A DNA stretch of 45,465 nucleotides from a virus, in IMG/VR virus record IMGVR_UViG_3300008469_000004, positions 1-45,465 of that record. One strand, 5' to 3'. Positions 1 to 7,000 of this stretch are shown here, piece after piece. The notes under the pieces were generated by a model. The model was not told where the DNA came from. It made no database searches and saw only the letters and a program-made list of their open reading frames with translations. Numbering within the stretch: the stretch's first letter is position 1; the number at the start of each line of letters is the position of its first letter. Made by a program: the position numbers and the translations under genes.

Positions 1-1
1 T

Positions 2-163
2 GACTGTCTTAAAGACGTCTATAACCTCCACAAATGGTGGAAAATCCAAGCTACTGCCAACAGCATAGATTGGGCTACTGAGCTCACTGAGAAGAAGTTT
101 ACCGACGTAGATACTCTCGCCGGAGCAGCCTGTTCAGGTGGTGCTTGCGAAATCGAGTTTTAG
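2..163 (+). CDS. Ribonucleotide reductase large subunit, C-terminal end (partial)
   Basis: The gene enters from the left edge and ends at TAG 161-163; only the last 53 residues are visible. The readable frame contains YNLHKWWKIQATANSIDW followed by a tail ending ACSGGACEIEF. An LHK-WK segment near the end followed by a flexible tail with a CxxxxC cysteine pair is typical of ribonucleotide reductase alpha subunits, where the tail cysteines re-reduce the active site. The enzyme makes deoxyribonucleotides for phage DNA synthesis. Class (aerobic NrdA or B12-dependent NrdJ) cannot be decided from this fragment. It overlaps the next gene by one base (TAGTG). The assignment rests on a short tail. 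Confidence 0.72.
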   Translation, partial: DCLKDVYNLHKWWKIQATANSIDWATELTEKKFTDVDTLAGAACSGGACEIEF

Positions 164-642
164 TGACCTATTCGTCCTGGGCTACTGACCATCTTAAGTC
201 TCGTCAAGCCGTCCAGCGCAAGCTGGAGGCTCAGGGGCTTACTCCAGAACAGGTAGTTAACTATTTTCATTACGACAACATGATAGCTCATGAACCAGAT
301 TTTTGTCCTCTATATGCTCAGGGCAAAAAGTGCCACAACGTCAACTACCTCAACTGTTACTTATGTGCATGTCCTCATTTCAAATGCTCTGATGACCCTT
401 TATACCAAAAAGGCACTAAAAACATATTTAGTGAGTGCACAATTAACTCCCGTTTTGCATCCGAATTTGAGTACGAAAACAACGTACACTGCAATTGTGC
501 AGCTTGCACTATTCCGCACACAAAAAAGGCTGCTTTAAAAGCTTACGAGCATTTGCCTAAAGTCGAAGATACCTTTAGTCTATTAGAGTTTATCCGCTCT
601 TTTCAGCTATCTGACATTTTAGGTCGCTACAAATTATTCTAA
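163..642 (+). CDS. Cysteine-rich zf-like small-domain protein
   Basis: This is a protein of 159 residues if it starts at GTG 163, which overlaps the upstream stop as TAGTG; an in-frame TTG at 145 is the alternative. The middle third holds about ten cysteines in the order FCPLY, KKCHN, NCYLCACPHF, KC, then CNCAACTIPH. This matches my memory of the cysteine-rich small domain (Pfam zf-like, PF04071), a presumed metal-binding module with the signature CLxCxCP followed by CxxCxxPH. The function is unknown. Tight coupling to the reductase gene suggests a role in thiol or metal chemistry linked to nucleotide reduction, but that is inference only. Confidence 0.6.
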   Translation: MTYSSWATDHLKSRQAVQRKLEAQGLTPEQVVNYFHYDNMIAHEPDFCPLYAQGKKCHNVNYLNCYLCACPHFKCSDDPLYQKGTKNIFSECTINSRFASEFEYENNVHCNCAACTIPHTKKAALKAYEHLPKVEDTFSLLEFIRSFQLSDILGRYKLF

Positions 643-650
643 GGACCATT

Positions 651-860
651 ATGGAAACTTGTAAACTTACTAGCCGTGAAGAGGACATTAACCTCTACTG
701 TCATCTTGCTAAGCCAAACGACACTATCCAAGTCATAGAATGGCCTAACGGTGAAGGCGTAGATATCTTTGTTAACTCTCGCAGCCCACAATACATCAGT
801 CTCACCTACGGCGAACTAGAGCTCATAGACGTCCTCACTCGTATTAAGGACCCCTCATGA
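651..860 (+). CDS. Small hypothetical protein (69 aa)
   Basis: Starts at ATG 651, preceded by TAAGGACC, a plausible ribosome binding site 8 bases upstream. The product is small, mildly acidic and soluble-looking, with three cysteines or fewer and no membrane segment. I do not recognise the family. Its stop overlaps the next start as ATGA, so it is translationally coupled within the left operon. The coding assignment rests on the tight spacing and ribosome site. Confidence 0.6.
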   Translation: METCKLTSREEDINLYCHLAKPNDTIQVIEWPNGEGVDIFVNSRSPQYISLTYGELELIDVLTRIKDPS

Positions 861-1159
861 CCTACACGTGCACCTACTGCGGTGAAGAACTCTTTCCTGG
901 TATCGACCACGAGTGCCCTAAGTCCGCAGCTAACAACGGCGGATCTACCGACTACTATAAGCTACCTTCTAGCGCTAAAGACTTGCAGGATCTCATCGAG
1001 TATCGTTCTATGAACTTTGCCCAAGGCAACATCTTTAAAGCTCTCTACCGTGCTAATACTGACGCTAATACTCACAGTTCTTACGAACGTGATTTAAATA
1101 AAATTATCTGGTTTGCTCAACGAGAGTTAACTAGAATTAAGGAAACCTATGAAAATTGA
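857..1159 (+). CDS. Zinc-ribbon-like small protein (100 aa)
   Basis: Starts at ATG 857, overlapping the previous stop by four bases. Residues 4-20 contain CTYCGEEL and then HECP, a likely zinc knuckle. The rest is helical and polar, including a block around RSMNFAQGNIFKALYR. Such short zinc-finger proteins are common in phage metabolic operons and usually have no assigned role. It overlaps the ClpP-like gene by 11 bases. Confidence 0.62.
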   Translation: MTYTCTYCGEELFPGIDHECPKSAANNGGSTDYYKLPSSAKDLQDLIEYRSMNFAQGNIFKALYRANTDANTHSSYERDLNKIIWFAQRELTRIKETYEN

Positions 1160-1730
1160 CCTAACTCCACCAACCGAATCTGACAATCCTTGGGACAGAC
1201 CAGTCCCTCTGATGACTTACAAGAACAACACTGACGTCTACATGACCGAAACTATAGAAGAGCCTTCTCTCTACAACGAGTTCTGTGCTCTCCTTCGTGA
1301 TGCTTCTGAAGCCGAAACTGTCAATCTATACCTCAATACTCCTGGCGGCATGATCGACTCTGCCTTCATGATTATCGACGCAATCAAGAACACAAAAGCT
1401 AAAGTCATCGCCCATCTATCCGGTACAGTAGCTTCTGCAGGTACTATCGTAGCTCTATCTTGTCACGACTTAGTTATAGCTAACCATACTGCATTCATGA
1501 TACATAACTACAGCGGAGGCCTCCAAGGTAAAGGTCACGAAATGAAAGCTCACCAGAAGTTCGTAGATGAGTCTCTCAACGCAGCCTTTGCTGACATCTA
1601 CAAAGGCTTCCTCACTCCCGAAGAGATGACTGAAGTCATAGACGGTAAAGATATGTGGATGGGCAAAGATGAAGTTCTAGCTCGCTTCGATGGCTCTTAT
1701 CACAAAAAGGCAACCCCTAAGAAAGGTTAA
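1149..1730 (+). CDS. ClpP-like serine protease
   Basis: This 193-residue protein has the ClpP/crotonase fold signatures in order: NLYLNTPGG (residues 59-67), SGTVASAGT with candidate nucleophile S96, and AFMIHNYSGG with candidate H119. A downstream aspartate (D168 in GKDMWMG) could complete the triad. Length matches bacterial ClpP (about 190-210). ClpP peptidases need an unfoldase such as ClpX; none is visible here, so it would use the host's or act alone. In many phages related proteases process the prohead, but this gene lies in the metabolic arm, far from the capsid genes. The start at ATG 1149 follows AAGGAAACC. The next gene follows directly. Confidence 0.85.
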   Translation: MKIDLTPPTESDNPWDRPVPLMTYKNNTDVYMTETIEEPSLYNEFCALLRDASEAETVNLYLNTPGGMIDSAFMIIDAIKNTKAKVIAHLSGTVASAGTIVALSCHDLVIANHTAFMIHNYSGGLQGKGHEMKAHQKFVDESLNAAFADIYKGFLTPEEMTEVIDGKDMWMGKDEVLARFDGSYHKKATPKKG

Positions 1731-1731
1731 C

Positions 1732-3102
1732 ATGTACATAGTACTAGACACTAACATTCTGCTTTTAGATGCTAACAATTTAGTAACTATAGCAAGTTCT
1801 TACGACAACCCAACCATAGTTCTGCCGGAAACAGTTCTCGATGAAATCGACTCTAAAAAGTCTGGTTTCTCTGAAATTGCTTTCCAAGCACGGCAATTCG
1901 GCCGTTTATTAGCTACGGCCGACACTATCAGCATAGACCAGTGCGATAACTACTCTCGCACTATCTTAAACCTTGACGGTATAGCTATTCACGTAGTTGC
2001 CGTAGATAACTACCCTTCGTTTAAAGACGCGGCTTACAACATCGTTAACGATCGCAAGATTATCTACACGGCTTCTACCTACGGCAACAGCACTAGCGAC
2101 ACTCTCTTTATCTCTAATGACGTCATGTGTCGCATTCGTGCACAAGCTGAGGGCCTCAATGTCATGGACTACAAACTAGTCTCTGACTTAGACCTCGAAT
2201 TCGTTAAAGAGCTCACAGTGCCCTCTAACGTCTTTCCGTTACTGCATAATATGCCAATCACTTCCGTAGATTCCTCATACAAGCCTGAGAACTACAACTA
2301 CGTGTTCATTGACGCCGATTCCGCCCAACGTAAACTAGCCACTATCCAAAATGGCAACGTTCAAGTCATCGGTCGCGAAACCGAGAAAGACCTTCGTGCA
2401 CAGGACCTACCTCCTATCAACACAGGTCAACTCTTCCTCACAAAAGCGATTCTTGATCCTCTCATAGACATCGTAATCACAGACGCTCGCGCCGGCAGCG
2501 GTAAAACCGCAACAGCTATCTCTAACGCTATCAAGCTAGTTCGTAACTCGAAGACTCCTTACGAGAGCATAGTCTACATCCGTTCGTCAATAAACGACGA
2601 AGACAAGGGTGAAGATATCGGCTATTTAGCAGGCAACGACGAAAAGCTAGCGCTCTATCTCCATCCTCTCGAAGATACTCTCGAAGTCATTGCTCGTCAC
2701 CGCTTAGCTAACGCCAAGTGTAACAAAACCGAGCTCGAGGTCAAAGTTCTCGAAACCATTGAGAAGATTCGTGCCCAGTGCAACATCCAAGGCATAATTA
2801 CCTTAGGTCTTCGTGGACGTACTCTTCGTAACTGCGTAGTTATCGTAGATGAAGTCGCCAATCTCTCTAAAGCATCTCTTCAAAAGGTGCTTACTAGAGT
2901 AGGTGAGAACTGCAAAGTTATCCTCATTGGCAGTAACAAGCAAATCGACAACCCTTACTTGAACAAGTACACCAATGGCCTCTCTACTATTTTAGACGCC
3001 TGTAGATCTACTTCTTCACTTGTCAAGCTTCACGCCGTAGAGCTGCCTCGTGTAGTTCGTGGCAAAATAGCTGAGTTTGCCGAAGACATCTTCTCCCAGT
3101 AG
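1732..3102 (+). CDS. phoH: PIN domain-PhoH ATPase fusion
   Basis: The start is ATG 1732, just after GAAAGGTTAAC; the open frame extends 42 bases upstream into the ClpP gene but this ATG begins exactly at the PIN domain. Residues 1-150 resemble a PIN nuclease domain (IVLDTNILL, then LPETVLDEID). Residues about 225-456 are a PhoH-type P-loop ATPase with Walker A GSGKT at 255-259, Walker B VVIVDE ending at D373-E374, and a sensor-like ILIGSNKQID. PIN-PhoH proteins are predicted RNA-directed ATPase/nucleases; PhoH is widespread in marine phages, where its benefit is unsettled. The 456-residue length fits the fused form. Confidence 0.88.
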   Translation: MYIVLDTNILLLDANNLVTIASSYDNPTIVLPETVLDEIDSKKSGFSEIAFQARQFGRLLATADTISIDQCDNYSRTILNLDGIAIHVVAVDNYPSFKDAAYNIVNDRKIIYTASTYGNSTSDTLFISNDVMCRIRAQAEGLNVMDYKLVSDLDLEFVKELTVPSNVFPLLHNMPITSVDSSYKPENYNYVFIDADSAQRKLATIQNGNVQVIGRETEKDLRAQDLPPINTGQLFLTKAILDPLIDIVITDARAGSGKTATAISNAIKLVRNSKTPYESIVYIRSSINDEDKGEDIGYLAGNDEKLALYLHPLEDTLEVIARHRLANAKCNKTELEVKVLETIEKIRAQCNIQGIITLGLRGRTLRNCVVIVDEVANLSKASLQKVLTRVGENCKVILIGSNKQIDNPYLNKYTNGLSTILDACRSTSSLVKLHAVELPRVVRGKIAEFAEDIFSQ

Positions 3103-3104
3103 TT

Positions 3105-3175
3105 GTGTACCGCGGGAATTCTGGAAGACACCACCCCAGTTACCTACGCCTAGCGAGCGTAGGTAAGCCGTACAC
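3105..3175 (+). ncRNA. Possible structured RNA (three-way junction) between phoH and the next gene
   Basis: The 101-base gap after phoH contains nested complementary arms. P1 is GTGTAC at 3105-3110 with GTACAC at 3170-3175. P2 is CTGG 3121-3124 with CCAG 3136-3139. P3 is TTACCTACGC 3140-3149 with GCGTAGGTAA 3157-3166, ten perfect pairs around a 7-base loop. P2 and P3 abut, so they could stack. The 3' end lies about 28 bases upstream of the next ATG. It could be a leader element, a processing site or a small RNA. I do not recognise the class; no T-run follows, so it is a poor intrinsic terminator. Confidence 0.4.
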
Positions 3176-3203
3176 CCATCGCCCATCACTATAAGGAACA
3201 TAC

Positions 3204-3446
3204 ATGAGACAACTCACATTTGACGACATTTACGAATCATTACAACAAGCTGCAGCTAAACTTCAAGAAGCCGATCAAGCGCAAGCTGAAATTGACGAGC
3301 AAACCGAAGCCGAGCTAGCTAGCAAAGCTTCTGAGCCTAGCACTGCGCTTACTCAGCTTAACACCATCTACAATAGAGCTATGCAAGATGGTAACTACGA
3401 TGTAGCTTTAAGGGCTATTTCTACAAAGCTATCCTACAATTTATAG
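3204..3446 (+). CDS. Small hypothetical protein (80 aa), coiled-coil-like
   Basis: Starts at ATG 3204 after ATAAGGAACATAC, a good ribosome binding site. The first 45 residues are rich in Q, A and E (QQAAAKLQEADQAQAEIDEQ), predicting a charged helix or coiled coil; the last 30 residues contain ALTQLNTIYNRAMQDGNYDVA, again helical. The family is not recognised. It lies between the folded RNA element and the MazG-like gene, with a 9-base gap to the latter. Confidence 0.6.
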   Translation: MRQLTFDDIYESLQQAAAKLQEADQAQAEIDEQTEAELASKASEPSTALTQLNTIYNRAMQDGNYDVALRAISTKLSYNL

Positions 3447-3455
3447 GAGCTAACC

Positions 3456-3818
3456 ATGTACAATAAAGAACAAGCTTTCGAGCACTTAGAAGCCACCTAC
3501 GAGTGGAATCAAGCTCGTAACAATAACTTATCTAGTTGGTCACTTGAAGCGGCTATGCTCACAGAAGAGCTCAACGAATTCCTCTTAGCTACTACAGACG
3601 TAGATCGCTTAGACGCTCTTATCGACCTTAAGTTCGTCATCAACGGCACTCTCGGCAAAATGGGGCTAACTCCCAAAGCCATGGTAGAGGCTTACGAAAT
3701 TGTCTTGCAAGCAAATGAGCAAAAGCCAGCTACACTCACCGAGTCTGGCAAAGTAGCTAAGCCAGCTGACTTCGAATCTCCAGAGCCTAAGCTCCAGCAG
3801 CTCTTAGACGAGCGCTAA
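3456..3818 (+). CDS. MazG-like nucleotide pyrophosphohydrolase
   Basis: This is a 120-residue helical protein with an AGGAGC ribosome site ahead of ATG 3456. The MazG/HisE-type metal-binding pattern is visible: TEELNEF (E37, E38, E41) on one helix and DALIDLKFVINGTLGKMGL (D53, D57) on the next, followed by AYEIVLQANEQK, typical of phage phosphoribosyl-ATP-pyrophosphohydrolase-like proteins. Members hydrolyse (d)NTPs or related nucleotides to monophosphates; in phages they are thought to adjust nucleotide pools or lower alarmone signals. Its place downstream of ribonucleotide reductase fits nucleotide metabolism. The substrate is unknown. Confidence 0.78.
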   Translation: MYNKEQAFEHLEATYEWNQARNNNLSSWSLEAAMLTEELNEFLLATTDVDRLDALIDLKFVINGTLGKMGLTPKAMVEAYEIVLQANEQKPATLTESGKVAKPADFESPEPKLQQLLDER

Positions 3819-3862
3819 TACCGTCATGCAGGTTAATGCGCAGGTTGCCAAAAGGACGCTAT

Positions 3863-4012
3863 GTGAAGACGATTACTAACTACCTTATTGCTATAGTAAC
3901 AGTACTAGGCACAGTTGTGGTTTTGTATGCTACTTGGATTATAGCCATAGGCACAGCAGTGCTAGGCCTAATCTACTTAGCTAAAACATTTATTGAAGTC
4001 TGGAGGGATTAA
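3863..4012 (+). CDS. Small membrane protein (49 aa)
   Basis: A short open frame starts at GTG 3863, with AAAGGAC at 3851-3857 as ribosome site, and ends at TAA 4010-4012. The product begins MKTITNYLIAIVTVLG and is almost wholly hydrophobic from residue 6 to 39, giving one long or two short membrane spans, then a polar tail KTFIEVWRD. It is the last gene of the + strand operon and its stop lies inside the convergent hairpin. Function is unknown; phage inner-membrane peptides of this size can be holin-like or superinfection-exclusion proteins, but nothing here decides that. Confidence 0.55.
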   Translation: MKTITNYLIAIVTVLGTVVVLYATWIIAIGTAVLGLIYLAKTFIEVWRD

Positions 4013-4020
4013 CATCCCTC
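4003..4020. terminator. Hairpin between converging operons
   Basis: GAGGGAT (4003-4009), TAAC loop, ATCCCTC (4014-4020) form a perfect 7-bp stem with a 4-base loop. It spans the stop of the + strand membrane peptide and touches the stop (CTA, 4020-4022) of the giant - strand gene, so it lies where the two transcription units meet. No T-run follows on either strand, so it may be a weak bidirectional terminator or an RNA end-protecting stem. Confidence 0.5.
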
Positions 4021-7000
4021 TAGAATAACCACCAATACGCATTATAAATCTTATCGTCTAATGGATCAACTACTCCAGCTACAGTTCCACTCATCAACTT
4101 ATGCAGTATGTTACTATCTAGCGGGTGATTTCCTCCCATACCTAATAATTCTTCTATTGCATATCCAGCAGTACCTGACACTGGGCTATCTTTCAGCAGC
4201 TTATACAATACTCTCTGATATTTCATCCAGAAGTTAGGGAATAGCAGTATACCTAAGTCTGATAATATTTTAACTTCCTCCGGTAGGTTAACCCGGTAGT
4301 CGATAAACGTATCTAACGCCTGTTTAGCCGCTTTTTCTTCATCTACTCCTGTATCCATTAAGTGGTTGTACAGTATCCATCTACTCACACCATCAATATT
4401 AACCATAGTATTACTACTTTGTCTAACAAATTCTGACGAAGGACTACCTAGCAACTCCCCTACATATCTAACTATATCCCCATCATTCTTCATTTTCTCT
4501 AATCTGCCAGCTATCGCTTCTAGTTCTTTACTAACTATCTTACTACTCTTTGTAGTTCTTGCTATTGCTCTTATTGCATCTTCACCTTGAAATCCTGCCT
4601 TACTAAACTTTTCTACTATAGTTCCTAGCCATGTGCGTTCTTTCTCATTTATATTTAACAGCTTATCTAACACAGTATCTAAGTCTTTCTGCAATCCTCT
4701 AATACTCTCGAAGTCCTTAAGCAGCATACCAGTAGATAAACTTTGTACAAACCCATGCTTTAGCGCTGGGTACATCTTAGACCCTTTAATTTTTTTGTCT
4801 ATCGCAGCCAACTGTTTTGTATATTGCCCAGGATTACTCAACTCTTTTAGCTCAAGCTCTATTTTCTTATTTCTATAAGCCGTTAACTTCTCCATCTCTC
4901 TAGGGTACTCTTTACCATATTTAGTCATCGCTTCTAGCGGTACATCAGCAAGTAAAACACTATTAGCAGCTGCATCTCCCAGCAGTTTAGCTGGATTAGC
5001 TATTAGTCTTATTTTAAACATAGACACTAAGTGCCTATATATATTCTCAGCCTTTCTAGGAATTGTACCTTGTTTAAACAACGCGGTAGGTTCTGAGTCT
5101 AGCAATATGTGTTTCATATCTGCCCTAACTACATCGAAGCTCTTATGAAAGTCATTAAAATGTGAAACCTTACCTTCAGGAGTAGCATAAAAGTCTTTAA
5201 TTTCTTTAGGTATCTCTCCTAAATCTTTGTCAAATTTAACAAACATTGGGATAGGCTTCTTAGTTTTCTTGCCTAACTTATGTCTTCTTATTTCCATCCC
5301 CAACTCTTTAACATTACTACTGTCAACTTTCATAATCGCTTTCTTGCGTATTATATCCTTTAGCGTTTCCATCTCTATCATTTCTTTGTTCTGCACCAGC
5401 GTTCTAAACAAGCTTTCTGATACATCATTTACCAAGCTAAGCTCTTTTTCTTTTAGCTTTTCTGTCAAGTTTAACTTGTATACACGTTTACCATCTTTAA
5501 AAGACGTAGATATGTTATTCTTTTCTAAAAATCCAGGATCTTTTTTTAGCTGTTCTTTTACCCATGTAGTCTGTAGCCTCTGCCCATTAGTAAAACGCTC
5601 TGTAGATATACCGATACCTTTAGCGATAAACCCACTATCAAGTTCTCTCATATATACGTCATACCCTTTAGGCATACCATTATCAACTTTTTTCCATTGG
5701 CTACCAGCATACTTTACTTCATTAGCTACCCCAGGAGGTACTAACTTATACTCATATACTTTATCAGTAACATCTAACGTAAAGTGCCCTTCGAAGTCAC
5801 TATCTTCTTTAAGTTTCTCAGACGTAGCTTTTACCTGTAGCACAGTTTCTCTCAGTGCAGTATAAACATTATTATGCTTACTATTCATGTCTCTAAGTAG
5901 CTCTAAACCGCCATCTATTTTACCGAGCGCTTTAAGTGCTACATACTGGTTAAACTCAAGTTCATTAAGCCCGCTACCCGTAAATAAGATACCGTATGAA
6001 TTAGTATACATATTAGCACCTAGTTTACCAGTATTATAAAACTCTGCTATCTCTTCAGCATACACTTCTTGCCTATGCGTAGGTTTAAATTTAGCTAGCA
6101 TATCTTCTATACTACTATTACCTAACAAGGCTTTCTCAGCTTTACTATCTACAAGTAAGTAAGCTAGTCCTGTCTTAGCAAATATTTTATTAATCATCTT
6201 TTGCTTAGCTTTACTTTTATACACTGCATTAATACCACTTCTAAGCTGAGGTATATCTTCTGTAAGTATTTTATATGACTTCTGAGTTATGTCGTTACCT
6301 ATCGCCAATAATTCTTTTAACACCTTTTCAGGTACTGAGTCATCTACGCCTAGTGACGTTCGTAGTTTAGCTGCAAACTTACTATTCCACATTCCATGTT
6401 TAATAAGATTACTAACTCCTCTATATGTACTAATTCTCTTAAGTTCATTATGCGCTCTACCTACCAGTGGTCCAACTACGTATGCTGAAGTAGTAAATAC
6501 TTTGCCTAACATACCAGCTGTAGCTGCATTAATTAAGCCTACTGCAGACTTTTTGCCTATACCTGCACTAAGCCCTGCTTTACCAGTCTTATCTCTCACA
6601 TTATTATTTCTAAACGACTCTAATGCTATAGCTGTATTTTCAAAACTAAGCTTGTCATTCTTACCCAGCGCTTTCTTAACTAAGTTCTTAACCGCAGTTA
6701 GTAGTCTAGTAACAAACCCTGTCTTAGTTTCACCATACACTACATTAGAAATTTCTTCAGCAAACTTAGGCTCAGCTCTTAAGATCGCAGTCAACTCTGC
6801 TACTGCATTCGCTTTATCTTTTTGCTGAACTACATAGTTAATTCTATCTCTAGTATCTTCTGTGACACTACCACTAAGTATTATTTGTTCAAGTTTATCT
6901 ACCATCCTACTCATATACTTAAACTCGTTACTTTTTTGCCCTTCTTTACTTCTAATATAATTAGCCGTTAAGTCATGCTCTACTTCGTGTAGTATTAGTT

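Noticed and set aside
290-538. 82-residue + strand frame overlapping the cysteine-rich gene
   Set aside because: It is in another frame of a gene whose cysteine pattern is clearly meaningful; no ribosome site or coupling supports it.
3185-3200. CATCACTATAAGGA resembling a T7-type promoter core (CACTATA)
   Set aside because: Only seven bases match, and the AAGGA part is simply the ribosome site of the next gene; no second copy seen.
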